Of a DNA stretch of 64,000 nucleotides, positions 36,483-44,838 are shown one piece after another. Every line of letters starts with the position of its first letter. Positions within the stretch are counted from its first letter, which is position 1. The stretch covers positions 806,001-870,000 of the forward strand of contig NZ_SAXU01000001.1 in assembly GCF_008016455.1 (NCBI RefSeq), read 5' to 3'. Below the pieces are notes generated by a model, which was not told the DNA's origin, searched no databases, and worked only from the letters and a program-made list of their open reading frames with translations. Source of the DNA: Brachyspira aalborgi. Lineage in GTDB: Bacteria; Spirochaetota; Brachyspiria; Brachyspirales; Brachyspiraceae. A program made the translations under genes and the position numbers.

Positions 36483-36929
36483 TTATTTAACCTTTTTACA
36501 ACTTGAATAAGTGCCATAATAACCGTTATTTATAGTAAATTCGGTTATGGCTTCTACTAAAGAATCCGCTGACATTTTCCCGTCTTTAAACGCTCCAGAA
36601 ATCGATATACTAGTATCTGTTAAATCCTTAAATGAAACAGCGTAATATTTTCCAACCACACTCGGACTATAAGTATTTTCAGTATATCTTCCGTAAATAA
36701 TTCCAGATGCATCTGAACTCCAAATTATGCTTTTTACCTTCATTTTATAAGAACCGCTTGAAGTAAATGTTATTCCATCGTATATATAAGTTTCGCCACT
36801 ATATTTTGGGTTTTTCCAAGTTCCTAAAAGTCGATTATACGGATTTTTATTGCAGGATATTATAGCTATAAATAAAAATACTAATAATAGCGAATATGTA
36901 TGAATTTTGCCGAATTTTTTTGTTTTCAT
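36483..36929 (-). CDS. B12-operon lipoprotein of unknown function, first gene after the riboswitch
   Basis: The 148-residue precursor has a basic n-region, a hydrophobic core and the lipobox AIISC. The mature domain starts NKNPYNRLLGTWKNPKYSGE, a lipocalin-like 'LxGTW' opening seen in several spirochaete lipoproteins. Its AAGGAG ribosome site (36941-36936) is complementary to CTCCTT at the end of the riboswitch, so translation should be blocked in the closed state. Confidence 0.78.
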   Translation of the reverse strand: MKTKKFGKIHTYSLLLVFLFIAIISCNKNPYNRLLGTWKNPKYSGETYIYDGITFTSSGSYKMKVKSIIWSSDASGIIYGRYTENTYSPSVVGKYYAVSFKDLTDTSISISGAFKDGKMSADSLVEAITEFTINNGYYGTYSSCKKVK

Positions 36930-36935
36930 TTTTAA

Positions 36936-37079
36936 CTCCTTAATTTAAGATAAAGGAGCGGCTCTAATCAAGCGCGCTCGACTCGATTATTATTTAAGGT
37001 ATTCCGACTTTGCCGATTTATAAATAATCGAACTTTACGGTTGCGTGCCAGCGTGGGATTTTCACCCTCATTCCCCTTT
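36936..37079 (-). promoter_or_regulatory. Cobalamin riboswitch with ribosome-site sequestering hairpin
   Basis: On the minus strand the core reads GGGGAATGAGGGTGAAAATC, then CCACGCTGGCACGCAACCGT, and later AGTCGGAATACC, matching the B12-element core including the B12 box. At its 3' end CTCCTT (36958-36953) pairs with the Shine-Dalgarno AAGGAG (36941-36936). The same CTC can instead pair inside GAGCG...CGCTC (36979-36975 with 36960-36956). These two pairings exclude each other, giving a likely translational switch. High B12 should close the site. Confidence 0.9.
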
Positions 37080-37091
37080 TTAATCTTTTAT

Positions 37092-37120
37092 ATTATAATA
37101 TACTGTTAATAGAATTGCAA
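37092..37120 (-). promoter_or_regulatory. Promoter of the B12 uptake operon
   Basis: TTGCAA (37120-37115), 17 bp, TATAAT (37097-37092), placing the start of transcription just before the riboswitch core. Confidence 0.7.
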
Positions 37121-37155
37121 TAGTTTAAAAATAATTTTTTTATAATTATATTAAA

Positions 37156-37737
37156 TTATATAGAACTCAAATTTCTTAAAGCCAAACTTATTAAATCTTC
37201 AACGCTCATATTTTCTTTATTTTCTATTTTCGATAAAGATTTAATAGCTTCATTATTTGAAAAACCTAAAGAAATTAAAGCCTTTATAACATCGCTTTCA
37301 TTATCGTTAGGTTTAGAAGAAGAAATATCGATATTAATATTAATTTTATCTATTTTATCTCTAATTTCAAATAATAATTTTTCCGCTTTTTTTAATCCCA
37401 TTCCTGGAACTTTTTTAAGCATTGAAATATCTTTATTAAATAAAATATGCATTATCTCGTTTATAGAATAAGTTGAAAGAATTTCCATAGCAAGTTTAGC
37501 GCCGACTCCCGAAGTTGAAGTTAAAGTTGAGAACATTGTTTTTTCTTCACGCGTTGCAAATCCGTAAAGAGTCATAGAATCTTCTTTATGTATAAGTTGA
37601 GTATATAATCTTATATTATCATTATTTTGAGCATTCAATTTTTTTGAAACATTGACTTCATACCCTACTCCATTGCATAAAACGGCTATAAGATTTTCCG
37701 ATATTATTTGAACTTTACCTTCTATAAAAGCGAACAT
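37156..37737 (-). CDS. ruvA: Holliday junction branch migration protein RuvA
   Basis: RuvA binds Holliday junctions and loads RuvB. The N-terminal OB fold begins MFAFIEGKVQIISENLIAV. Helix-hairpin-helix motifs include TSTSGVGAKLAMEIL and VPGMGLKKAEKLL, and a small C-terminal UBA-like domain (about 145-193) contacts RuvB. At 193 aa it is normal length. It begins 3 nt after the HMA gene, suggesting cotranscription. Confidence 0.95.
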   Translation of the reverse strand: MFAFIEGKVQIISENLIAVLCNGVGYEVNVSKKLNAQNNDNIRLYTQLIHKEDSMTLYGFATREEKTMFSTLTSTSGVGAKLAMEILSTYSINEIMHILFNKDISMLKKVPGMGLKKAEKLLFEIRDKIDKININIDISSSKPNDNESDVIKALISLGFSNNEAIKSLSKIENKENMSVEDLISLALRNLSSI

Positions 37738-37740
37738 TTA

Positions 37741-37950
37741 TTATATTGAAGCCTCGTATTCCAATTCTTTAATTGTTTCTATCATTTTATCCGCGTTTAC
37801 TTTTAACTCGTCATATTCCACTTCGGCTAATTCTTTTTCTAAACTTACATTAACTTTATTTATTCCGTCAATTTCGCTTAAACTTTCCATAACCGCATTT
37901 ACGCAATTTTGACAACCCATGCCTTTTATTTTTATTATTATATTTTTCAT
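37741..37950 (-). CDS. Heavy-metal-associated domain protein (CopZ-like)
   Basis: The single 69-residue domain has the metal-binding motif GMGCQNC (about 10-16), where MxCxxC is the family pattern, and the expected beta-alpha-beta layout. It could be a copper chaperone or a small metal carrier. GGAG precedes the ATG. No metal ATPase is nearby; the next gene is ruvA, so the link is probably transcriptional only. Confidence 0.85.
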   Translation of the reverse strand: MKNIIIKIKGMGCQNCVNAVMESLSEIDGINKVNVSLEKELAEVEYDELKVNADKMIETIKELEYEASI

Positions 37951-38199
37951 TTTATTTCTCCTTGTTATAATTTTCTAACAAAATAAAATTATATATTATA
38001 TTTTAAATTAGACAATATTTTTGTTTTTGCTTTATCTTTAAGTTATTACAAATTCTATTAAAGTATTAAAAATATTTTATAGTTTAATAATATTATTAAC
38101 TTTAATAATTTCTTTTAGTATGATTAAAATTAAATCTAATATTATAAAAATTCTTAAAATAAAAATATTAGATAATTTAAATAATTTTTAAAATAGTTT

Positions 38200-38826
38200 T
38201 TATCTATCTTCTTTAAAAAAATGCTCTTCAACTTTTATGCATAATTCATGATATATCGCTTCATGATATTCTTGAGCTATATGAGTTTCTTTTGCAGGCG
38301 CTTTTATTTGAATATCCGCTATTTCGGACAATTTGCCTCCATTTTCATTTGTGAAAGATATAATTTTTATTCCCATAGCTTTTGCAAGTTTAACTGCATA
38401 TAAAATATTTTTAGCGTTTCCCGAAGTGCTTATTGCAATAAAAATATCGCCTTTATCTCCAAAACCTAATAATTGTTGAGCAAAAACCAAATAAGGCTCT
38501 CTGTCGTTTAAGTATGCGCTTGAAAGTCCAATATGCGAAGTTAAGGCAACCGCTTTTAATGGCGCTTCCAAATTGTCGGCTATATATTCTCCGTCTTCAA
38601 TTTTTAATAATTCCTTTCTTAAATCTTCTTTAATCGGACGCTTTTTCAAAAAACTTTTTAATAATTCGCCCGCTATATGTTCGCTATCGCAAGCGCTTCC
38701 GCCATTTCCCGCTATTAAAACTTTTCCGCCTTTCTCATAACATTTTATAATCTCTTCTATTGCAAGTTCTATATTTTTTTTAATCGGTTCTAATTTTGGC
38801 AATCTTTTTATTAAATTTTCTATCAT
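38200..38826 (-). CDS. gmhA: Sedoheptulose-7-phosphate isomerase, SIS domain (GmhA)
   Basis: The 208-residue SIS-domain protein has AGNGGSACDSEHIAGEL near residue 39, which is typical of GmhA, and a second phosphosugar segment ISTSGNAKNI near 132. GmhA makes D-glycero-D-manno-heptose 7-phosphate for heptose-containing surface glycans. No other heptose gene is adjacent. Zinc ligands appear present (the HIAGE and C-terminal HEAIYHE segments). Confidence 0.88.
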   Translation of the reverse strand: MIENLIKRLPKLEPIKKNIELAIEEIIKCYEKGGKVLIAGNGGSACDSEHIAGELLKSFLKKRPIKEDLRKELLKIEDGEYIADNLEAPLKAVALTSHIGLSSAYLNDREPYLVFAQQLLGFGDKGDIFIAISTSGNAKNILYAVKLAKAMGIKIISFTNENGGKLSEIADIQIKAPAKETHIAQEYHEAIYHELCIKVEEHFFKEDR

Positions 38827-38910
38827 AAATTAAATATCCTTAAATAAAATTTTCTTAAATTATTATAACAAATATTATAACAAAAAATAAATATAATGAC
38901 AAATAAGAAT

Positions 38911-39591
38911 TTAATTATTTATTACAAAATCGTAAACTTCGTAAAAAGAATTTATATAATAATCGTTTTTCAAATTCAAAAGAATATTTTTATCGGTTAT
39001 TCCATACAACGCAAGCAAAACTTTTAATTTGGAATTTTTAGCAAAATCATAATCGGGAATTCCATCTCCAATCATAATAGTTTTATCTTCAATTAAATTA
39101 TAATCTTTTTTCAAATTATTCCAAATATTAATGTCGGGCTTTCTATAAGGATAAACTCCATCTCCAATAATCGCCTTAAAATAATTAAATATATTTAGTT
39201 TTTTTGCAGTATTAATCGCAATATTATTCGGCTTATTCGTTATAATAAACATATCAATATTTAATTCAAAAAGTTTTTTTAGAGTATCTTCCACTCCTTC
39301 GTATAAATTAGTTTCGTCAATGCAATGTTCAAAATAATATTCCATATAAAAATTATACATTTTCTCTTCAACGATTTCTAAATATTTTTTATCATATTTG
39401 TAAGAAAAGAAATTTAAAGTTCTTTTTATAAGCGCTTTCGCTCCGTTTCCTACATATTTGCGGATATTGTCTATAGGAATTTCAGGAAAATTAATATATT
39501 CCAAAGATTTATTAATCGATTTATAAATATCGGGAATAGAATCAATTAAAGTGCCGTCCAAATCGAAAATAATATTTTTTATTTTTTGCAT
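38911..39591 (-). CDS. HAD-superfamily phosphatase, phosphoglycolate-phosphatase-like
   Basis: The N-terminal DLDGTLIDS is the HAD nucleophile motif, FIITNKP is motif II, and MIGDGIPDYDFAK is motif IV. The alpha-helical cap between motifs I and II is of the Gph/PGP type. Length is 226 aa. The next gene upstream is def, ending 4 nt before this start. Substrate cannot be deduced from sequence. Confidence 0.85.
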   Translation of the reverse strand: MQKIKNIIFDLDGTLIDSIPDIYKSINKSLEYINFPEIPIDNIRKYVGNGAKALIKRTLNFFSYKYDKKYLEIVEEKMYNFYMEYYFEHCIDETNLYEGVEDTLKKLFELNIDMFIITNKPNNIAINTAKKLNIFNYFKAIIGDGVYPYRKPDINIWNNLKKDYNLIEDKTIMIGDGIPDYDFAKNSKLKVLLALYGITDKNILLNLKNDYYINSFYEVYDFVINN

Positions 39592-39595
39592 AATA

Positions 39596-40147
39596 TTAAA
39601 CGCTATAAAAATGTTTCGGGCTGTTTCTCAATTCTTTCAATTCTCTTTTTAATCTTCTCTTTTGATAGGATTCTAATCTGTCAATAAAAGTTATTCCGTT
39701 AGTATGGTCAATTTCATGCTGTAAAACTTTTGCCACATAATCGTTAGCTTCAAGTATTTTCTCTTCTCCGTTTGTATCGATATATTTAACTTTAATGTTT
39801 TTATATCTTGCAACTTCGTCTCTTATTTCGGGAAAAGATAAACAACCTTCTTCAAGAATTTCTTTATCGTTAGAATGCCAAATTATTTCGGGATTAATTA
39901 AAGCCAATTTGAAATCGGGTTTTTTAGATTTTTTATCGTCTTCTTCGTTATCGAAATCGGGAACGGATATAACGATTAACTTTTTTAATATTCCAATTTG
40001 AACCGCCGCAAGCCCTACTCCGTTTGCCTTATACATAGTTTCAAACATATCTTCGATTAAATCTAAAATTTCATCGTCAACTTTTTCTATATATAAAGAT
40101 TTTTGCTGTAATCTTTCATCTCCGTATATAATTAAATCTCTAATCAT
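39596..40147 (-). CDS. def: Peptide deformylase
   Basis: Removes the formyl group from nascent proteins. All three motifs are present: GVGLAAVQIG, EGCLSFPE, and QHEIDHTNG with the metal-binding histidines. I start it at the ATG at 40147 (MIRDLIIYG), the normal N-terminus. The open frame extends to 40207 but the extra 20 residues are hydrophobic and not part of the family. TAGGA lies about 10 nt upstream. The product is about 183 aa. Confidence 0.94.
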   Translation of the reverse strand: MIRDLIIYGDERLQQKSLYIEKVDDEILDLIEDMFETMYKANGVGLAAVQIGILKKLIVISVPDFDNEEDDKKSKKPDFKLALINPEIIWHSNDKEILEEGCLSFPEIRDEVARYKNIKVKYIDTNGEEKILEANDYVAKVLQHEIDHTNGITFIDRLESYQKRRLKRELKELRNSPKHFYSV

Positions 40148-40243
40148 TATTTTTTTTCCTAATAAAATTAATGTAAATATAATATTAAATTTTTTATTTA
40201 TAGTCAAGTCTATTAATTCGTTATATTTAGTAAAAGGTTGATT

Positions 40244-40280
40244 AAAAATAAAAAAGCCCGCTCAAGTTAATGAGCAGGCT
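40244..40280 (-). terminator. Intrinsic terminator after the lipoprotein gene
   Basis: On the minus strand AGCCTGCTCA / TGAGCGGGCT forms a 10-bp stem with one G-T pair and a 6-nt loop, followed by TTTTTTATTTTT. Confidence 0.88.
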
Positions 40281-40298
40281 AATTATTTTCTAACTCGT

Positions 40299-40802
40299 TT
40301 ATTTATTTGTAGCTTGTAATGAATATCTTATAGGCAAGAGATAATTATTAAATTTAACATCAATATAGCCGTCTTCATAGAATACTACATCCGCATATTG
40401 ACAAGCTCCTCCATTTCTTTCTTTTCCTGATTCTATAAGTAATTTATAATTAGCTCCTTTACAAGCAGGACCGGCTCCTTGATAGAATTTAAAACCGTCT
40501 TCAAATTCAATATAAGCTTGTTTATCATCTCTTCCTACTCTAGCCGTAAATACAAGAACTCCGCTTATGCCCTGATATCCGCCGCTTTCATAATAATAAC
40601 CTAAAAACTGTTTTAAGTCTCCGTTAGGGTCAATTTTTACTTTTGGTCCTTCGGGTTGAATTGGCTCTTCTGGAGGCGTTATTTCTTCGCCAACATCTAC
40701 AGTAGCGTTAACACCCGTAGGTTTCTTTTTACAAGCTACCGCTACCATTACTACCATTATAGCTATTGCTATAACCTTAAATAAATATTTTTGTTTACTC
40801 AT
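40299..40802 (-). CDS. Lipoprotein of unknown function (167 aa)
   Basis: A signal peptide with core IAIAIMVVMVAVAC gives a lipobox cysteine near residue 24, followed by KKKP and a Pro/Glu-rich linker (EEPIQPEGP). The C-terminal domain (70-167) is beta-rich with two cysteines. AAGGAG precedes the ATG, and a small hairpin (AAGGCT/AGCCTT) lies in the leader. It ends at a strong terminator. No family was recognised. Confidence 0.75.
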   Translation of the reverse strand: MSKQKYLFKVIAIAIMVVMVAVACKKKPTGVNATVDVGEEITPPEEPIQPEGPKVKIDPNGDLKQFLGYYYESGGYQGISGVLVFTARVGRDDKQAYIEFEDGFKFYQGAGPACKGANYKLLIESGKERNGGACQYADVVFYEDGYIDVKFNNYLLPIRYSLQATNK

Positions 40803-41058
40803 AAAATACTCCTTGTAAGGCTCAAAGCCTTTACATTATTTATACTCTCTGTATATAAGATAATAAATTTTTTTAAATAGTCAAGAACTTTTTTTAAATT
40901 TTTTCTAATTTTTTTAATATTTACATAATATTTTTTAATTTTTCATAATGTTTTTCAATGATTTTTATAAAGAATATAGATTTAAATCAAAAAAAATTAT
41001 TTTCATTAATATTTATTTATAAGTTAGAAAGAATAATATAAATATTAAAAATAAATAA

Positions 41059-41087
41059 TTGAAATAAATTAAAAAAACCTATATAAT
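41059..41087 (+). promoter_or_regulatory. Promoter of the gatC-signal peptidase transcript
   Basis: TTGAAA (41059-41064), 17 bp, TATAAT (41082-41087). The rest of the 320-bp gap between 40803 and 41122 holds no gene that I can support. Confidence 0.6.
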
Positions 41088-41122
41088 CATTTAATAATTT
41101 CAGAAAAAGGAAATTTTTAATT

Positions 41123-41452
41123 ATGAAAACAGACAGAGAAGAATTAGAAGCGCTTTTATATCAAACAAGATTAAGAATAGAAGAAAATCAAAAAGAAGAA
41201 ATGTTAAGCAGATTAAATAAAGATTTGGAATTTATTGAAGATTTATTTGAGGTTAATGTTGAAAATATTCCGCCTCTTTATCATGTAATCGATTTGCCCG
41301 AATATTTAAGAGAAGATGAAGCAGGAGAAACTTTAGACAATCAAACTATAATGAATCTTTGCAGAAGCGGAGAATACGGTTATATAGTCGTTCCTGCAGT
41401 TCCAGCGGCTTTAGAAAATAGCGAGCATCAGGCAAAAAAGATTTCTAAATAA
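41123..41452 (+). CDS. gatC: Glu-tRNA(Gln)/Asp-tRNA(Asn) amidotransferase subunit C
   Basis: GatC bridges GatA and GatB in the tRNA-dependent amidotransferase. The 109-residue protein has an N-terminal helix pair (LSRLNKDLEFIEDLFEVNVE), the PLYHVIDLPEYLREDE segment (GatC consensus 'P..H...L...LREDE') and a VVPAVP end. AAGGAAA precedes the ATG. gatA and gatB are not in the window. The N-terminal region is somewhat longer than usual. Confidence 0.78.
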   Translation: MKTDREELEALLYQTRLRIEENQKEEMLSRLNKDLEFIEDLFEVNVENIPPLYHVIDLPEYLREDEAGETLDNQTIMNLCRSGEYGYIVVPAVPAALENSEHQAKKISK

Positions 41453-41466
41453 AAATCGTTAAAATA

Positions 41467-42147
41467 ATGAAAGAAAAAACAAATTTTTTTATATTCAAAA
41501 TAGCGGTTTTATGGAAAATTTTTGTAAGACTTATTTTAGGATTTATAATCGCTTTTTTTATTTTTGGAATAATTACTATATTTGTAAGATTCGATAAAAT
41601 GAAAAGTTCCGCCATGTCAAATTCTACAAAAAATTCTATAGAAAAAAACGAAACTGTTATAACTTCAAAATTAAGATATGCGATTGCAATAAAACCTTTC
41701 GTATCTTCTCTAACAGGAAAAACAATTATATTTTCAAGACCTAAACGAGGAGATATAATATTTATGACAGACCCAAGAAGTTCGAGAGAAAATTTTATAA
41801 AAAGATTTTTTTCTTATGTTATTTATTTTGCAACTTTTGGAAATGTCAATATTTCTAAAAAAAGATATTTGATAAAAAGAGTTATCGGGCTTCCAAATGA
41901 AACTATAGAAATAAGAGAAAAAAAAGTTTATATCAACGGAAGTTTTTTAGAAGAATCTTGGGCTAATATAAATAACGATTTGCGATTTTTAAATTCTGAA
42001 GTTTCGGGAAGAGATAATTTTGGACCTTATATTATCGGCTATAACGAATATTTTGTTCTTTCGGATAACAGAGATTACGGATACGACAGCAGAGATTTTG
42101 GAAGCGTCAATTTTTCTTTTATAAACGGAAAAGTAATTAATCGTTAA
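41467..42147 (+). CDS. lepB: Signal peptidase I (LepB family)
   Basis: An inner-membrane protease that removes signal peptides. One membrane helix (about 14-40) is followed by the catalytic lysine region KRVIGLPNETIEI and the SDNRDYGYDSRDFG box. The usual SM-PT nucleophile box is degenerate here: KSSAMSNST (about 49-57) has no PT, so the exact catalytic serine is unclear. It may be a divergent paralogue. The gene follows gatC by 14 nt. Confidence 0.83.
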   Translation: MKEKTNFFIFKIAVLWKIFVRLILGFIIAFFIFGIITIFVRFDKMKSSAMSNSTKNSIEKNETVITSKLRYAIAIKPFVSSLTGKTIIFSRPKRGDIIFMTDPRSSRENFIKRFFSYVIYFATFGNVNISKKRYLIKRVIGLPNETIEIREKKVYINGSFLEESWANINNDLRFLNSEVSGRDNFGPYIIGYNEYFVLSDNRDYGYDSRDFGSVNFSFINGKVINR

Positions 42148-42223
42148 TATTTGAATTTCTATATTTTCTATAATATAATTTTTGCGAATTTTATTTTTTT
42201 ATTTTTAATTTGGAGTTTTTAAA

Positions 42224-43465
42224 ATGCGATTTAATATAAAATTTAATTATACTCATACTTTATATGCAAGTTATCTTTGTTATATAAATCAAGCTATGGT
42301 TAATATATTTCCAACTTTGATTTTTATAGCTTTTCAAAAACAATTTGGCATTTCGATTGAAAGAATAGCTTTTTTAATTTCTTTTAATTTTATAATTCAA
42401 GTTATTGTAGATTTTTTATCCGCTAAATTTGTAGATAAAATAGGATATAGAATTCCAATCGTATTTGCAAATATTATAATAGCTTTTGGATTTATATTAT
42501 TAGGAATTTTGCCTTTTTATGTAAATCCTTTTACGGCAATATTGATATGTTATTTTCTAAATGCAATCGGCGGCGGATTGACTGAAGTTTTGGTAAGTCC
42601 TATAGTGGAAGCGCTTCCAGAAAAACAAAAAGTAAAAGCTATGAATATACTTCATTCTTTTTACTGTTGGGGTTGGATGTTTATAGTAATTTTATCGACT
42701 ATATATTTTAAAATATTTGGAATAGAAAATTGGAGATATTTATCTATATTTTGGGCTATATTTCCGATAATTTGTTCGATTTTATTTCTAAAAGTTCCAA
42801 TAAATACTTTAAAATCGGAAGGCAATGAAAATAATTCAATTTCAATTAGAAAATTATTATCCGTTCGTATAGTTTTGGCTTTTGTATTATTAATGATTTG
42901 CTCGGGCGCTTCGGAACATGCGGTAGCTCAATGGGTTTCTTTTTTTTCCGAAGTCGGTTTAAATGTAAATAAAACTGTCGGCGATTTATTAGGAGCTTGT
43001 ATGTTTGCTTTTTGCATGGGAATAGTTAGATTAATTTACGGAATGAAATCGGAAAATATAGATATAAATAAAGCTTTAACAGTTTCGTCAATATTTTGTA
43101 TGTTTGGTTATTTAATAATAGCATTTAGTCCGCTCGCTTTTTTATCTTTAATAGGTTGCACTATAGTCGGGCTTTCAGTCGGCATAATGTGGCCTTCGGT
43201 ATTTAGTTTGGCTTCAAAATCTTACCCAAAAGGCGGAACGGCTATGTTTGCGGTTTTAGCTTTAGCGGGCGATGTTGGATGCTCAATAGGACCTGGAATT
43301 GTAGGAATAATTTCAAATAATAAAACTATAATAAATAAATTTTCTTATATAATTTCAAATAATGATATTATTCAAATAGGATTAAAAGCGGGAATATTTT
43401 TTGCAATAATTTTTCCAATATTGATATTTATAATTTTGTTTATATTAAGAAGAAGTGAAAAGTAA
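42224..43465 (+). CDS. Major facilitator superfamily transporter
   Basis: The 413-residue protein has about twelve hydrophobic segments in two bundles, with the loop KFVDKIGYRIPI between helices 2 and 3 as in MFS sugar transporters. A GGSLTE-like motif (GGGLTEVLVSP) lies near residue 120. GGAG precedes the ATG. Substrate is unknown, and there is no catabolic partner; the next gene is an esterase. Confidence 0.82.
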   Translation: MRFNIKFNYTHTLYASYLCYINQAMVNIFPTLIFIAFQKQFGISIERIAFLISFNFIIQVIVDFLSAKFVDKIGYRIPIVFANIIIAFGFILLGILPFYVNPFTAILICYFLNAIGGGLTEVLVSPIVEALPEKQKVKAMNILHSFYCWGWMFIVILSTIYFKIFGIENWRYLSIFWAIFPIICSILFLKVPINTLKSEGNENNSISIRKLLSVRIVLAFVLLMICSGASEHAVAQWVSFFSEVGLNVNKTVGDLLGACMFAFCMGIVRLIYGMKSENIDINKALTVSSIFCMFGYLIIAFSPLAFLSLIGCTIVGLSVGIMWPSVFSLASKSYPKGGTAMFAVLALAGDVGCSIGPGIVGIISNNKTIINKFSYIISNNDIIQIGLKAGIFFAIIFPILIFIILFILRRSEK

Positions 43466-43675
43466 ATTTATTTTTAAAAGAAAGTCAAAACTTCAAGTTA
43501 TTTTTTATATTTTTATATATAGAAAAACTACGCCAAATGTGGACAGCGTCAAAATAGATTTAATTATTATTATAAATTATTAATAAATAAAAACTAAATT
43601 TTAATATTGACAAAGAAAATTAAATTATATATTCTTACAATTATAACAAAACTTTTATAAATTAAGGATTTAATT

Positions 43676-44650
43676 ATGTTATTTGATTTAAGTTTAGACA
43701 AGTTGAAAGAATATAAAGGCAGCTCAAAAGAGCCAAAAGATTTCGATTCTTTTTGGAAAAGAACTCTAAAAGAAAATTCTCATAACGCTGACGCTAAATA
43801 CAAATTAAAGAATGATTATTATTTAAAATTATTCGATGTATGGGAAGTTAATTTTGCTGGTTTCGGCGGGCATCGTATATACGGTTGGTATATAGCGCCT
43901 AAAAATGCCAAAGGACGATTAACTTGCGTTATGTATTATCCTGGCTATGGCGGAGGAAGAGATTTTCCTTTTAAGTATTTATTGTATCCATCAGCTGGTT
44001 ATTCTACTTTTGTTATGGAAGCGAGAGGACAAGGAACTGAAGGAGCAAACGGCGGAAGCGTGACTTATGACCCTGTAGGTTCTGGACCGCATTCCGATGG
44101 TTTTATGACAAAAGGAATATTAAATAAAGACGAATATTATTACAGAAGAGTATTTATTGATTCTCTTAAAGCTATTGAAGCCGCTAAACAACATGAACTA
44201 ACGGATAAAATAGTTATAAGCGGAGCGAGTCAAGGAGGCGGAATGTCTCTTGCAGCTACAGCTTTATCGGGATTTGCAAATATAAAAGTTGAAGCTTCTT
44301 TAATCGATGTTCCATTTTTATGCGATTATAGAAGAGCTGCTACGATTGTAGACACATATCCATATCATCAAATTGCAAGATATTGTTTATCCGATAGAAG
44401 TAAAGAGAATCAAGTATTTGAAACATTAACATATTTTGACGGAGTATTTTTTGCAAAAAGATGCAAAGTTAAAGCTTTATTTTCAACCGCTTTAATGGAT
44501 ATGATATGTCCGCCTTCTACAGTATTTGCCGCTTATAATAATTATGCTGGAAAAAAAGATATCGTAGTATATACTTTCAACGGACATGAAGGAGGCGATA
44601 ACGAACATAATCAGAAAAAGTTAGCTTTTTTGAATAAGAATAAAATTTAA
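43676..44650 (+). CDS. AXE1-family acetyl esterase (cephalosporin-C deacetylase-like)
   Basis: An alpha/beta hydrolase with the catalytic serine in GASQGGGMS near residue 181, an acidic residue near DMICPPST (about 275) and the histidine in NGHEGG (about 303). Family marks are RGQGTEG (about 118) and the N-terminal SKEPKDFDSFWKRTL. It removes acetyl groups from xylan-derived or other acylated sugars. AAGGA precedes the ATG. The enzyme has no signal peptide and so should be cytoplasmic. Confidence 0.92.
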   Translation: MLFDLSLDKLKEYKGSSKEPKDFDSFWKRTLKENSHNADAKYKLKNDYYLKLFDVWEVNFAGFGGHRIYGWYIAPKNAKGRLTCVMYYPGYGGGRDFPFKYLLYPSAGYSTFVMEARGQGTEGANGGSVTYDPVGSGPHSDGFMTKGILNKDEYYYRRVFIDSLKAIEAAKQHELTDKIVISGASQGGGMSLAATALSGFANIKVEASLIDVPFLCDYRRAATIVDTYPYHQIARYCLSDRSKENQVFETLTYFDGVFFAKRCKVKALFSTALMDMICPPSTVFAAYNNYAGKKDIVVYTFNGHEGGDNEHNQKKLAFLNKNKI

Positions 44651-44668
44651 TAATTGTTTATAATACTA

Positions 44669-44696
44669 TTGACAAAAAATTAAATAATGTTATAAT
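44669..44696 (+). promoter_or_regulatory. Promoter of tRNA-Phe
   Basis: TTGACA (44669-44674), 16 bp, TATAAT (44691-44696). Transcription would start about 18 nt before the tRNA. Confidence 0.8.
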
Positions 44697-44720
44697 TAAT
44701 ATCAATTAATTAAATTAATC

Positions 44721-44793
44721 GCCGAGTTAGCTCAGTTGGTAGAGCAAAGGACTGAAAATCCTTGTGTCTAGGGTTCGATTCCCTGACTCGGCA
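44721..44793 (+). tRNA. tRNA-Phe (anticodon GAA)
   Basis: The 73-nt cloverleaf has acceptor arms GCCGAGT/ACTCGGC, discriminator A, D-loop with AGCTCAGTTGGTAGAGC, anticodon stem AGGACTGAAAATCCT with anticodon GAA, and the TPsiC sequence GGTTCGATTCC. The CCA end is not encoded. Confidence 0.98.
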
Positions 44794-44838
44794 TATTAAA
44801 TAATTTATAAAGTCTTTAATAGAATATCAATTAATTTT

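Noticed and set aside
37951-38199. A small RNA or gene in the 249-bp gap between the HMA gene and gmhA
   Set aside because: No frame, hairpin with T-run, or clear promoter pair could be supported; the sequence is very AT-rich.
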